A stretch of DNA of 64,000 nucleotides from Chytridium lagenaria (GCA_025449115.1 JAHLKC010000017.1:352977-416976); one strand, 5' to 3'. Positions 1 through 12,364 are shown, counted from the stretch's first letter. Translations and numbers: made by a program. Notes: generated by a model from the sequence alone, not told the origin.

Positions 1-207
1 AAGATCCCCTCTTTCCGCATCCAATCGACCTTAGGGTCTGATTGCTTTTTTATTCCTTCCACTTCTCTCCCTGATACCACCCAGGCATTCATAGATATTT
101 TGCTCATCTAAACCATATCTAACGCATTTGGAGCATGGCTTCCCACTAATTCTGTAATCAATTCATTTACCATTTTATTTATTTATCAAGGTCACCACTT
201 TACGAAA

Positions 208-2803
208 ATGATTTCCGAACACACCAAAGCAACGGTTCGAAAGACCGTCACGAACCACTTTGACAATGTCCCCTTATCCGTCCCCGCCTCCACCAACCCT
301 AACATCGCTGTAGCTGCCACCGCAGAACCCCCACCCAGTAATAACGACACCCAACAATCCCTTAAGCGCCCTCTCAAATCCGCGCCAGAGAAACCCACAG
401 GTGTTGCTCCTACACTCGTCCAAGGGCCCAATGGTACAATGCAAATGGTTTCCGGACATCCTATGATGCAATCACACTCTCTTGGCACGATCATCAACGT
501 GCAAGGTCAACAAATGATGGCTGTCCCCGCGGGTCCAAACCATCCTCCCGGTACCCTCGTTTTCCAATCCCCACAGCCTCCCGTCCCCATGGTCGGCATG
601 ACAGGCATGATGGCTCAACTCCACATGAACCCCACAGCGATCCCACCCCCCGTTACCATCAACAGTCCCAGCGGTCCCATCCAAAGCTGGTCCACACCTA
701 TTCTTGAAGAACTTAAAGTCGAGACCATTTCGGAACCTATCCGTAAAGCGCTTCGAAAACTTGACACAATCTTATCGCAGGCGGTGAAGGAGCGGAATCA
801 ATTTGCAGAAATGACGAGAGTGCTTGTGAGTGATAATGGGAGACAGAGAGATGTGGCAAGGAGGTATGTGGCGATCATTAAGCAGCTTCAGCCGATGGTG
901 CCGATTCATGTGCAAGTGGGGGTGAAGATGGATTTGGAGGAGATTGGAAAGGCTGCAAGTGACGTAAGTTATGATACTTTTTTTTCCGTAGCAAACTTGA
1001 GCGCGTATAGTACTAACTTCATTTCTATTGATAGACATCCATTATATTGCAACAACCTATGCCGGTGGTTTCCCAGACGACCGGATCTGTAATTACGGTG
1101 CCCCAACAACAAATGCCATCTGCACCATCGTCTACGCACCACCCCGCAAAACGCGTCAAAACATCGTCGCCGCCAAGTGAGCCTAAACCAAGGCAAAATG
1201 GTGAGAGCAATTACATTTCATTCACGCTCTTTCTCACTTAACTTAATTTTCAATAATTAGAAGAAACTGGCATGCTCGCGAAATCTAAATCCGTAGAATC
1301 CGTTCGCTCCGTCAAAATAAACACCGTAGATGGAAGGTAAATTAACACACACAATTTACATTTCTCATCTTCTCTCCTTCTCTAGCCGATCCACATCCAC
1401 CCCTATGTCCCGCAACCCCTCCATCACCACCACCAACGGTCTAGCCCGTCCAGATTCAACCCTCCCATCCCCAACAACCCCAACCCCAGGAGCCACCGCT
1501 GCCTCTGCGCGTCTCCCAGTGTTCTCCATGAAAGTTCCTCGCGTCTTGGGTCATCACTGTCAGATCCAAAACGAAGACGTTGTCTGTGCTATGGCGTTGA
1601 GTCGGCCGTTCAAGTACCTTTTCACAGCGTCTTGTGGGACCGTCAAAATCTGGGATGTATCGCTTCCCGTTCCATCCCCGCCCATGGTGGCTTCGATCGA
1701 ATGCAGCGTAAGCCCCATCCTCGTCTTCTCTTCATCCTTCTAACCCTTCTCCTAGGCGAAACATTACATCCGTGGCATGAAAATCACACCAGATGGAAAA
1801 ACTCTCCTCGCGGCCGGCGAATTCCATGAAATCGCCGTCTGTGATATCAATACGACCACACCGAAGATTGTGGCGACCATCCCGACGCCAGGAGTTGATA
1901 CTTATGCGATTGGGGTGACGAATGATTCAAAGATTGCAGTAACTTGTGGGAGTGATCATCTTGTGCATGTTTGGGAAATTGTTGGGGGGAAGAGTGTGAG
2001 GTAAGGAGTTTGTACTTTCTTCCTTTTACTGTGACGTGGGAATGAAATTGGAGACTGTTTTCTTACGGATGTTTAGAACACTGGAGGGACATACTTCTCC
2101 TGTGACGAGTTGTACGCTGTCGAATGATATGAAGAAGTTGTTTACAGGTAAGGCAAATCCGTTATTTTGTGATGTTTTCTAATCGTGTTTTGTGCTTCAA
2201 GGTTCTATTGATAACACTGTCCGCGTCTGGGACATGGAAACCGGCGACTCCGTCGAAGTCTACACCCTCCCCAGCCACGTCTACAGCATCGACATCAATC
2301 CCTTTGCCCCACTATTTACAGCAGGGTAATCATCTCACTCCCCTTCAACCCCGTTTCTAACATCCCACATCTACAGCTTGAAAGATTCCATCGCACAGCG
2401 TCTCATCTCAAGCACATCCCCCAAACCCTCTATAACTCCCACGACAAATTGGCGATTTCGGTCGACGGGTCGTCGTGGCCTGCGATCAGGTACAATAGAA
2501 TGGGGGTTGGTTTTTGGCGGCGAACACCTTGGGCAAATTGCAGATTTATCGGAGTGAGGATTCGCAGAGGTGTGGGGAGGTAAACGCGAGACAATCTCTG
2601 TTGTTGGATTGCACTGATGCAGTTTGTTTTATTTTAGATTGTGGAGAATGAGGCGATTCTGTGTGCAGAGATCTCGGCTTGTGGGAACTTTATTGTAAGT
2701 TTTGCTTCGAGAATGTTGGTTCCATGCTTACGCGTTGTCTGATCAGGTCACTGGTTCGAGTAGCGCTGCCGCAACTGTATACAAAGTGTCTTACCCTGTT
2801 TAA
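208..2803 (+). CDS. Groucho/TLE-like WD40 corepressor, copy 1
   Basis: Likely nuclear transcriptional corepressor. The ATG at 208 opens a Pro/Ser/Gln/Met-rich N-terminal part. Residues about 175-255 form a helical stretch (ELKVETISEPIRKALRKLD, then KQLQPMVPIHVQVGVK) placed like the Q tetramerisation domain of Groucho/TLE. Introns at 964-1034 and 1201-1260 are clear. WD40 repeats begin near 1540 (CGTVKIWDVS, IAVCDINTTTPKI, HLVHVWEIVGGKSVR, GSIDNTVRVWDMETGD) in the order seen in TLE proteins. The last exon (2747-2803) ends GSSSAAATVYKVSYPV, like the TLE C-terminus. Around 2390-2640 the expected sixth repeat is hard to read and probably holds indels or real divergence. Tup1 was considered, but the KIWD-S and C-terminal pattern fits Groucho better. 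Confidence 0.78.
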
Positions 2804-3282
2804 GAAGCACTCCAAATCTTCGGATAGTCTGGCTATTTATTGGCGTTTATGAGTGGGATTCGCTTATTGTGTTGGCTTTGAAATCTTTTCGTATTTCCCA
2901 CACCGACTTGTTGTGCGATTGTAGACATGTAAACTATAACTTCAGTGGAAGTCTTACCCGCTTCCTCAAACCCTTCGTCTTTTACTATTATTGAATTTTC
3001 CCAATCCCTTCCCGTTTTATGTTTTAAGTTTGCCCAATCGTAATTGCGCCAGACTTTGACCTCGCCTTTCTTTCAAAAAAGAAAGTCCGTATTTTTTCTA
3101 TCTTTCTTTGTGGAAAAGGGGGAAAATAAAAACCCCTTTTATTTATTATACGGACAGTTACAATAATGAAAATATGAGATTTATGGTATTCCTTATTCAA
3201 TCATTTACAGCAAACCTCCATTACATCGTTTGATATAATACACTCTCGTAACAGCAAAAACTAAAGAAGCCTGTGCCATCCT
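2804..3282. other. Intergenic, AT-rich
   Basis: Lies between the convergent 3' ends of Groucho copy 1 and the LRR gene. No credible ORF. It contains the nested inverted repeat at 3085-3155. Confidence 0.6.
3085..3155. repeat. Nested inverted repeat (stem-loop)
   Basis: Outer arms GTCCGTAT (3085-3092) and ATACGGAC (3148-3155) enclose inner arms AAAAGGGG and CCCCTTTT. A further CTTTCTTT/AAAGAAAG pair lies just upstream. It sits between convergent genes, so it could act at 3' ends or be a small foldback element; the function is unknown. Confidence 0.55.
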
Positions 3283-4617
3283 TCATCTCATTTCAACATC
3301 CTGATCTCCGGCAATTCTTTGAGCAGGAGCCCCATAATGAACGCTGCAATATCGTGAACAGAACCTTAACCACAAACATCAGCGACTTAATAAACACATT
3401 ACAATAAAAAAAGTATGCAAATGATACTCACCTCATTTTAAAAGGAAACACCCCCCTCACACAAAGTTTCGGCGCCTCACACCGTCTCCAAAACACCTCC
3501 TCAACTCCCGTCACAAAAAACCGTCCACACCGTCCACATCCCTGCTGAAATCGTTTCATCTCCACAGCATCTTGCAGGCACTGTCTGACGGGTGCCGTGA
3601 TACGGTTATGGTAGGGCAACAACGCGAGTGGCTCAGTGAGACGTTTGCTTTCAACGAGTTGGATGAGTGAAATTTCGAAAAGGGTTGAGGGGGTTGAAGA
3701 GGTGAATTGTGGGGAAGAGGTGGTGGGAGGCGGTAGAAGAAAGGGATTGCCTTCTGCGTGGAGACGGGTAAGGTTGGGGAGGCTATTGAGTTCGCCGGGG
3801 AGGTAACGCTGGAATTTGTGAGAAACGAATTGCGGAAATGGAGGGCTTACGAGTTGGTTTACGCTGATGTTTAGCTCAACGAGATTCTTTAAAGCGAGGA
3901 TTTCGTGGGGAATGACCGAAATTTGGTTGTTTCCTGCAGAATGATGTTAGGGAGGGTGGATAAGCACGGGTCATGACGTACGTAAGCTCAGGACAGTGAG
4001 GTTTTGGATTTGGAAGAGACGGATGTCGATTGCTTTGAGACGATTCATGGAGAGATAAATTTGGACACTGCTGGTAAGGTCGAGCCTGTTATCGATTCCC
4101 ACAAACGCTTTCTATCAGAAATAGTTTCAGTAAGGGTAAAAGGAAAGAAAGTAAATAACTCACTAGATGAAATACAGCCTCAGGGATCTCTTCCAGCTGC
4201 TGATTACTAAGAAATGTGCATAGAGTGACAGTGTATATGATTCAAAATCGTTAGTTCAAGAAAACCCCCACAAATCCCCCAACTAACCTCAAATCCACAC
4301 TTCGACTCCCCGTATCAAACATCGCCGTCACTAGCGCCTCCGCATTTCCATCTCTTCCAGGCTGCAGCCACGATCCGAATCCAGACGGCGCCACAGGGTT
4401 CCTGATGTTCGATGCACGAGGCTTCTTGTCGACAGGGGTATGGAGTGTAATGGTTGGAGGGAAGACCGTTGAGGGCTTTTTTCCTTGGAAAAAAGCTAAA
4501 CGGGTTGCGCGGTTGAGATGAAGTGGTGTGCGGGGTTGGCGTTGTCGTTGCTGTGGATGGGGACAGGGACGATAAGGGTTGAAGTGGGTGCTGGTGTTGG
4601 TTCCTGAAGTCGATCAT
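3283..4617 (-). CDS. Leucine-rich-repeat protein with C-terminal Cys-containing tail
   Basis: LRR protein of unknown partner. Repeats are readable in the minus strand, such as QLEEIPEAVF, ISVIPHEILALKNLVELNIS and LPGELNSLPNLTRLHAEGN. A C-terminal region follows with CGRCGRFF and FWRRCEAPKLCVRG, a pattern I associate with fungal LRR proteins whose tail resembles a small zinc-binding unit. The final exon reads SVHYGAPAQRIAGDQDVEMR and stops at 3283-3285. The ATG at 4617 is a possible start. Translation may begin further upstream (to about 4795), because the Ser/Pro-rich N-terminal part changes frame near 4390 and 4490. It is tandem with and downstream of PSF2. Confidence 0.68.
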
Positions 4618-4821
4618 GGTATACCTCCTGCTTTACTATCTCGTTGTGAATAATGGGGGAAGAAGAGCGTAACGAGTACGCATGCAGTGGACGTTGCTGC
4701 TCTACAGGATAGGGTATGGGCAGTAGTTGGTATATTCGAGGCAAATCCACCCTCAAGTTCGACACTAAGTCCTTCCCACCCAAAAACCAAACCACAAAAT
4801 CACTTTCATCAAAATTGTCCG

Positions 4822-5676
4822 TCAGTTGACCATCTTCTGTTGTTGCTGACGGTCGTCGCTGGCCGCAGCAGGGAGCAACGACCTCACGCGTCCAAACGCT
4901 TCCACAAACACTGGACGAATCTCATTGATCTCCATCAGGCTCAATCCATCCATAACAAGGTGGCTGCCTTGCTGGAACAGGTCTGCGTTAACGAGTTTAA
5001 GACCAGCTGTTGCTTTAGCTTGACGGATGTCGCGGAGTGTTTTAAGGGCTTCTACTACATCGCTAAGACGCGGTATATCTTCGGAGGCGCTGTGGGAGGA
5101 TAGTGTGAGATCAGAGAGATGAGAGGGAGGAATTACTTTGTGACAAGGAGGTTTGCGATGGCCATGTAATGGAAGGGGAGGGAGGAAAAACCCGGAAGTG
5201 AGCGTTCATCTTCAATCTTTGCGTTCAAGTTTTCGGCCTGGAATCAAACAGAATCAACAGAATGAGGATAAGACAAAAAGATGCTGCAGGTGATGGTTTA
5301 CTCACATCAAGCCATGCTGGTGGCTGGATGTTGCAGTTTCCATTCCGTTTTAAAAACAGAGCCAGCCAGAGAGGGACCTGCGCTGTTCTGGGGGGGATGA
5401 ATGGGCCATAGTACCCCTAAGATCAGGAGGAGTAAGAATAAGTAGATAAAAGATGAAGATCGGCATTTAGAAAAACGTGGTTGAAACACCACACCACTTT
5501 TCCACCATACACATACACATACAACATAAAACAACAACGCAAAGCAGAAAACACACCGTGAGCAAGTCCATCGCAGGTAGCCTCCGTAAGGGTGTGATGG
5601 TGATGATCTCATTCTCTGTGATAAACTCGATCTCTGCAGGTGTAAAGTTATCCCAAAGCTCCTTGGGCACAGCCAT
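4822..5676 (-). CDS. PSF2: GINS complex subunit Psf2
   Basis: Subunit of the GINS tetramer, part of the CMG replicative helicase in the nucleus. The ATG at 5676 gives [19 protein letters not shown], the family's N-terminal pattern, followed by [20 protein letters not shown]. After an intron ending at 5417, exon 2 reads in the conserved order for [21 protein letters not shown] and IQPPAWL. The C-terminal half carries [19 protein letters not shown], then [22 protein letters not shown], and ends [10 protein letters not shown]. Length is close to the usual 190-210 residues. The start lies 42 bp from the end of the neighbouring minus-strand gene. RFC4, another replication gene, lies elsewhere in the window. 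Confidence 0.93.
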
Positions 5677-5717
5677 TTTATTAACTTTTAGTGTTCGAAG
5701 TAATCGGACTAATTAAT

Positions 5718-6554
5718 TTATTGTTTTTGCTCCTTCAACCTCTTGACAAGCTTCTCGTGCAGGATGTCACTCAGCAGAAAAAGGCCATTCAGCGATACCA
5801 GGCGATGGGTGGGCATTCTACACGTATGGAGGGGTGACGAGGAAAATAAACCGGAAGACAGAGGGAGAGGGCAGCGAGAAATAACAACGGAAGTTAGAAT
5901 ATCTTCATACCACTTCGATCTACTGAAAGGTTCCTACCTTTCGTACGATCCTGGGACTATAGTTCCCTTGTCTAGCCTCACTGATCCCAAAATATCTTCT
6001 GGGTCCCTGTGCGATTTATGAAAGATAATTTAGTCTCCATAAAAGTCGCAATACAAATAGCTTACCCTACGCGGCCCCAAGGCACAAATACTCGTGTATC
6101 GTTCACGTTCAAATATCCCTCCTTCTGATTCAATGCCATGGCTACTCCAAATATCAGAAAACCATCATCCATATTGTCCCAAAACAATCTCACCCTTCAC
6201 TCCCTCATCTAGATGTACGTTCTTCCCTACAACCTCATGAAACACATCTAAACCCACCAATATAAGCTAGACTTCTCCCCTCCTACATCCAATACAAAAT
6301 AATAAACGTACCCACAAATTCACTATTCTCCATAAACCCCTTTGGCGATATCCTCTCAATTCTCGGATCCACCTTGCCCTCCGTCCATCCAATGACCGCC
6401 CCCTTCCGTCCCTCTCCTCCTTCTGACTCAAAAAGCTAACCGCAAACATCCCCTTCCTCGTTGCATCCGGAAACGCATGCACAGCATGCGGGTACTCAAA
6501 CCCACTTGCTGTCGAGAAATGCGATCGTGTCAACCGGAATGCTATTCTCAACAT
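5718..6554 (-). CDS. Unidentified conserved protein, possibly mitochondrial
   Basis: I do not recognise the family. The ATG at 6554 gives MLRIAFRLTRSHFSTAS, an Arg/Ser/Thr-rich, acid-free start typical of a mitochondrial presequence. Later exons read KGAVIGWTEGKVDPRIERI, PKGFMENSEFV, MALNQKEGYLNVNDTRVFV and DPEDILGSVRLDKGTIVPG, ending HEKLVKRLKEQKQ at 5718. The DPEDILGSV segment looks like a conserved family motif. Frames change at about 6430 and 6200 without clear splice sites, so one-base errors are likely. It lies just upstream of PSF2 on the same strand. The mitochondrial location is inferred only from the N-terminal composition. Confidence 0.55.
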
Positions 6555-7073
6555 TTTTGCGCAACACAAATTAAAATGATGCAGCAATGGCTTTCCAGAG
6601 CTGGAGCGACAACGAGAGTGGCGGAAGATGTCGACGATGCGGGAGGGGAGAGTGAGAGTTCTGGGTAAATCTCTGGTGATGAGAGCGACGAATACGAGGA
6701 CGATCTGGATAGTGTGCAAGTCATGAAGATGATGCTTCCCATCATTATACCCCTTCTTGCACGAGCCATGGGCCGATACTGTAAGCATCTCTCATTTCAT
6801 TCGACTCTTTACATTCCAATGCTTGAAGCTCTAAATATCTCCTTCTTTTTTCACACTTCACCTTTTTTTTTTTCACAAAGTCATGTTGCGCTTCCTCAAG
6901 ACATTGTTCTTGTAAATATATCATATCCCAATTCATCAATTCAACAAAACCAAGCGCAATGCGCACACTATACTTAAATACATAAAATCGCCCATAGCGC
7001 GGCAACAAGTGGTCGGAGGATGGTGCACCCCAAAAAGAACAAACATCTGCACCGTCTCCTTTTTTTTTTTTTT
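6555..7073. other. Intergenic
   Basis: Separates the unidentified gene from the 3' end of Groucho copy 2. Contains A/T runs, including a long T run at 7059-7075 next to the Groucho stop. Open frames here on both strands are low-complexity and match nothing I know. Confidence 0.5.
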
Positions 7074-9727
7074 TTAGTAGATCATGGAATAGAGATTCGC
7101 GATGGCATCACCAGTTCCAGTCGCCTTAACAAAAAAAAATTAATTGTTTGAGCATGCAGCATTTCAAATTCCTCAAAACTTACCATGTAATCCCCACAAT
7201 TTGAAATCTCTGTACACAATATTGATGATGCCTCGGACATCTTTAAAAAAGAATCAGCATCGCAAACCACAAATAACGAGACTCGACCACCATACAACAT
7301 ACCTCAAAAATGGAGCTAAAATCCGAAGTTCGCCAGCAAACCAATTTCTTGTCCTTCCCCGCACTTGCCAACCAATTACCATTCGGCGAATATTTCACCG
7401 AAAGCACGCAATCCTGATGCACTCCGGTAAGTTCCCTTCTATTATCCACCATCTCCGACATTCGTCGAATCTCAAGGCTTTTATCGAGTCTTTTAAAAAA
7501 ACAAAATAACAAAACGTCAATGTACCAAATAAATCCATTCGTCCTTACCCCACAGCAATCTTGGTGGCTGCACAGGACAATGCGCCAACGAATAAATCGC
7601 GACGGGCATTCCAACTCCAGTACCTCCTTCCCCGCAATAATATCCCAAACGCGTACAGTCTTATCCAGAGATCCCGAAATCACTCTTTGTCCATCAGTCG
7701 TCAGCGCGCAGCATGTGGCAGTAGCATTATGGTGGCCAAGGGACCGAACGAGTCGCCTTTGATGTATATCCCACATGTTGATGGTTCCTTCGCTGTGGCA
7801 GCTGAAAAGGTATTTTGAGTCGTTGCTAACGGCAAGGGCGTAGGTGAGGAGGTTGGGGGTATCTATTCTTCCAATGACGCGTGGTGCGGGCTGGTGAAAA
7901 GCAATTTAGCAACACGCACGAAGTGATAGAATGGCGATCAAATTACAAGGACATACCGATGCAACATCACAGATTACCATATATCCTACTTCTCCGGATA
8001 CAATAAGTCGCTGCCCATCATTTGTCATCTTCGTCGCTCTAATATAGCTTTCCTTTAAAAAGTATAAGGTGTGCATTCAAAGTCTCCAAAGCGTTAAGAA
8101 CTGATTCTAGACTTACCAAACAATCAATAGTGCCGACCTGCGGCACTCCCACACCTTCCCTTGCCTGACTCACATCCCAAATTTTTACAGCTCCCTTTTT
8201 ACAAGCGTCAACCAAAACGATCACTAAGTAGGCATACCTTGCCTCCCGTAAAAATATGAGACATCGGATTCGTCATGGCAAATGAACAGACCACCTCCTT
8301 ATGATTCAACGTCGCCAACAAGTTTGCGCCTTTTGGAACAGGTGCTCGTGTAGGTGCGGGTGGAATGGTGCGGTGTATCCATAAGTCGGCTCGGGCTCAA
8401 AATTGTCGACAGGATGACCGAAACCTAGAGTTTTCAAATATATGGGTTGTTAATCAATTCAATGCAACTTCAATAGTACGGTTGAGGTAAAAAAGAGAAA
8501 ATGCGAACCTGCGCCTCCATCGTCTACTTTTGTCCTTTTTGTGGGACCAGGTCCTAAAAAATAAAGAGAAAAAATATACAACTACAATATCAGCACAATG
8601 AAGAAGATAAACAGAGACATTGAGACGAGATAGAATACAATCTCGCTTTAATAAGAGGAATTTTGATGTGAAGTAGACATGCCTTGTTGTTGTGGCATCA
8701 CAGGCGCAGGTCGAGCCCGTGCTTTCCGTTCCATTTCCGCCCCATTATAAGGCATTGGAGGCGGTGGTGCGGGAGCTACAGCAACAGGTGGACGTGGTGG
8801 AAGCTAAAAGGCCAGATCAACATCCTATCAAGGGAATTTTTAACAAACATTTTGATCGGGAATATTAGGAGCAATGGGAGGTTGTGCGGGGATCGGCTGC
8901 ATGTAATTTTCATCAAAAGTCAGTTCAAAAATAAGGCACAATAAATAAAAGCAACCCTATACGTACAACTATAAAGGTGAGCTTCTTTATCGAATCCATA
9001 TCCTGTCTGACACCATCTTGAACGCTAGCAGGAAGCATAGGTAGCAGCTGGTTAATTATAGCTTGATACGATTATTAACGTCTATGTATCGTTCAACTTC
9101 CGCGTTTGCTTTATGATACAAATCGTAGTACTTTATATAAGTGGTGAGATGTCCGGAAGCAAACTTGACCAAAAGCAAACCCTCATTTCGCTTTCAAAGA
9201 GGCATGAACGAACCTGAACCAAATCCCCTTTTCTACAGTCAACTGCTCCACCTTCATCTCTACCCCTTCAACTCCTCCTCACTTTATCCAAATACTCATA
9301 CATGACAGGTCTCCGAAAGTATACTGTCCAGATGGTGGCGGTGGTGGACCTCCGTATGGCTCGTAATATTGTGCACCGTTCCAGCATCATTTTATGGGTT
9401 TGCGAAATGTATTGTTGGGGACGAGTGTTCATTGGAGAGGCATGACGACCTGCCACTGGGTCATAGTGTTGAGGAGGGGGATGCTTTTGGAGGGGAGGTT
9501 AGGATCTTGCCATGCATGATCCTGGGAGGTGCTTTGCGGGTTAATATTTCTGTGGGATGGGGTGATGGGGTGGTGGGACGACAGATGGACGGAGTTGTTG
9601 CCAAGAGGATTTTAACTTTGGATGAACGCAGACGCGGGCACCAAAATGAAGACTGTGAATTTTTTTCTATTTTCTTTGAGTTTGTTTGGGGCAATGTTCC
9701 AAAGGACAGGTTGGTTGAGGACAACAT
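7074..9727 (-). CDS. Groucho/TLE-like WD40 corepressor, copy 2
   Basis: Paralogue of the gene at 208-2803. The Pro-rich N-terminal part is read near 9300-9730. A helical region follows (VEQLTVEKGDLVQ, then YYDLYHKANAEVERYIDVNN and QLLPMLPASVQDGVRQDMD), matching the Q-like region of copy 1. The WD40 part has CKKGAVKIWDVSQ, GHHNATATCCALTTDGQR, GSLDKTVRVWDIIAGKE and VLSVKYSPNGNWLASAGKDK. The last exons read EASSILCTEISNCGDYM and ATGTGDAIANLYSMIY, stopping at 7074-7076. Repeat order and C-terminus match Groucho/TLE. Many introns make exon ends approximate, and the true start is not fixed. Confidence 0.78.
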
Positions 9728-9863
9728 AAAGTTTAGGGTGCCGGATGCGAAAGAAACGTAATGGATTCTTTTTAAAAGAACAATATGTGATGATGACGAT
9801 GATGATGATGATGATAATGTTAATGTTGGTGTTTAAAGTTTACAAAAAAAGTTATAATGAGGG

Positions 9864-10753
9864 TTACTTGTCGGTAACGTTACGAAGAACGCTACCACGG
9901 AGCAGTTCAATGGTGTCCTTTGGAGATGGAGATTTAAAGACAGAGGTCCAGCAACATTACGTTGGCACAGCAACAGTAGCCTATCGATAGTATCCGGGCC
10001 AAGACACCATCAACTAATATCGAGATTAGGGAATTTGGCCCTAATGCCGCTACTTTGGGCATGCAGTTATCCATGAACGACTGGCCGCCAAAACAGGTTC
10101 TATATTGTTAAAGGAACATAAGCTTTATAAAACATTAGGATTAGACACTTACCAACGGTCATCACGAGAATCATGTCGGTCTTGTCGGCAACTTCAAAGA
10201 CTGACTCAATAGGAGTGCCAGGTTAAGGGCGATACCAGCCTTCATTCCGGCGTCGTGGATCGTGTTAATGAGGGCAACAGGGTCTCTACCAAAATGTGTC
10301 AGTCCACCATTCCCATAGACAACAGAAGGAAGGCCCTATTGTAGCTTCAATGTGAAAAGTGTACATATCAGCACCCTAGTAACAATCAGAAAAGCCAGTC
10401 AATATGGATATCTTACAGCATCCGCAAAGTCCTTGACCCATTTCTCGGGATCCGACACCATAGATGGCAATCTGGGACGGGGTTACATACCAACTCTGGG
10501 AACGATATTTACCCAAGAACCCTTTGTGTGCTTCCTAGACTCTTCACGATTGGAGCACCCAGTGTGAGGTTGGGAACAAAGTGCCTAAAAGAATGTCAGC
10601 GAGTGAGTAGACACCATCCACTTACCCATCCATGACGTCGATATGAAGATAATCGGCACCATACGTAATCATCTTATTCGCCTCTTCAGCCAAGAACGCA
10701 AAGTCCGAGGACAGCATGGAAGGAGCGATCTTTGGCTGTGGCTTACCCGTCAT
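9864..10753 (-). CDS. RPE1: Ribulose-phosphate 3-epimerase
   Basis: Cytosolic pentose-phosphate-pathway enzyme interconverting ribulose-5-phosphate and xylulose-5-phosphate. The ATG at 10753 gives [20 protein letters not shown], then [11 protein letters not shown] with the metal-binding His and Asp. A later exon shows [17 protein letters not shown], equivalent to the family's PGFGGQ-F-MPKV block. The VDGG and GPDTID phosphate-binding region at about 9990-10050 is present but broken by several missing single bases. The end reads [20 protein letters not shown] and stops at 9864. The indels could be sequencing error or real decay. It is divergent from NOSIP with 62 bp between start codons. Confidence 0.86.
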
Positions 10754-10815
10754 GGCGTCGTTCGTTGCTGCAATAAGAACAATTTCAAGCAAAACCTGTT
10801 CTTTTTTTAGACCCA

Positions 10816-12364
10816 ATGTCGAGACATTCCAAGAACAACACGGCGCTCGCCTTCTTCACGAATGCAGAAAGGCAGAAGCTGAACTATGGAACGCAGAAAC
10901 AGCGTTTGGTATGTATCTTGTAAAGAAATCATCATGGACTCATTTGTAGGGTAGAGATTCCATGAGAAACTTTGATGCTTGCTTTCTGTGCATCCAGACT
11001 GCCATCGACCCTCTATGCTGGTACGTATCCATTTTACCTTCCTCATCCCGTCTTTTAACCTTTTCTTTACTCCATCCAGCCCGAAAGGACATCTTGCATG
11101 CAAGGTTTGCATTCAATCCATCTTTTGATTCTGACTATCGCCAGGAATGTTTCTACGAGAACCTTTTATCTCAAAAGAAGGAGATTGCTCGGCAACAAAA
11201 GCTTGCAGAGACACAGAAACAGGCCATTGAGGATGAACTTCGGAAACGGGAGGAGACTGCAAAGGAGGCAGAGTTGAGGGATTTCGAGAAGACGCAGACA
11301 AAGTTTCTTCCAACTTCAGGCAAGACTGCTTCAAGTTTGACGAAAGTGATTGACGGAAAAGGTGTGGATATTAGTGGTCTTTAGATTTAAAGCTGATGGT
11401 TTTGCTGCTGTAAAGTTTTCAGAGGACTCAGGACGCCGGAGGGAGTTATTTACATTCCTGATATAGAGGCCAATGGCGAAAGTGAGAGGACAGAGATGTA
11501 TGGGAAACTCGTCGCTCTTGAAGCACAAGCGGTAATGACAGATAGAAAGCTCGAGTTCTGATTGATTTTTAGAGAGATAAACCAAAACTTCCTAGTTTCT
11601 GGGTGGTAAGTAATCTCTTTTTAATGATTGCTGTAGGAAAAACTCACATCCAATACACTAGCCGTCGTTAACACCAGATGCTGTACCTACTATTGTCGAG
11701 GAGCCCAAGAAAACTCTTATGTGCACTGCATGCGATCCACCTCATTCCATCACGTAAGAGTCATCATAATGTCCCATCTGATGTGTTAGTTCTTTGAAAA
11801 AGCTCCAGAAAGTTGTGTTTTCATTGCCTTCATCAAAATCAGAGGAGCAGAAAGGTAGCGTGAGCGTGATGTGTCCCTCATGCATGAAAACGATGAATAA
11901 CGGATCAAAAATGATAGGTTAGCATATCTGTTGTGTTTTCTTTGATTCCACGTTTATTGCTGTGATTTTACTTGCTGACGTATACTAGTGACCAAGGGAT
12001 GCGGGCATGTTGTGTGTAAAGGCTGCTATACCCAATTTGTCAAGATGACTGGAAAGTGCTACGTCTGTGAAGAAAAGTTTAAAGACAGTGAAACTATACA
12101 ACTTTTTGTGGAGGGTATGTTCGAGGTTTACTCTTATTACTCATCTCCCTTTCTCGATTTTAATGATAATATTGAAATAACTCATGTTATTTTAAATTAG
12201 GTACAGGATTTGTTGGATCCGGAGCCCAGGTGGAGGCAAAGAGATCCGGCATTGCTTTCAATAAACGGTGTTTAGTTGATTTAAGCTATGCCGCGAAACA
12301 TCGATCGTGCAATCCAGCTGAATCTGTGTGTAAAGACTTGATTCTGCCCGCGTCGTCCATGTAA
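10816..12364 (+). CDS. NOSIP: NOSIP-like U-box/RING E3 ligase
   Basis: Homologue of nitric-oxide-synthase-interacting protein, a nuclear U-box ubiquitin ligase also found in spliceosomes. The ATG at 10816 gives [15 protein letters not shown], like the family's MTRHGKN start. The modified N-terminal U-box reads [15 protein letters not shown], then [34 protein letters not shown] forms the characteristic helix. PSFWV and a second zinc-box half ([20 protein letters not shown]) follow. The C-terminus has GTGFVGSG, a family hallmark. Several introns have clear GT-AG ends. The frame stays open to TAA at 12362-12364, with about 35 residues beyond the usual end. Confidence 0.92.

Noticed and set aside
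4687..5103. 138-codon plus-strand frame
   Set aside because: Antisense to the Psf2 C-terminal exons, which match a known family.
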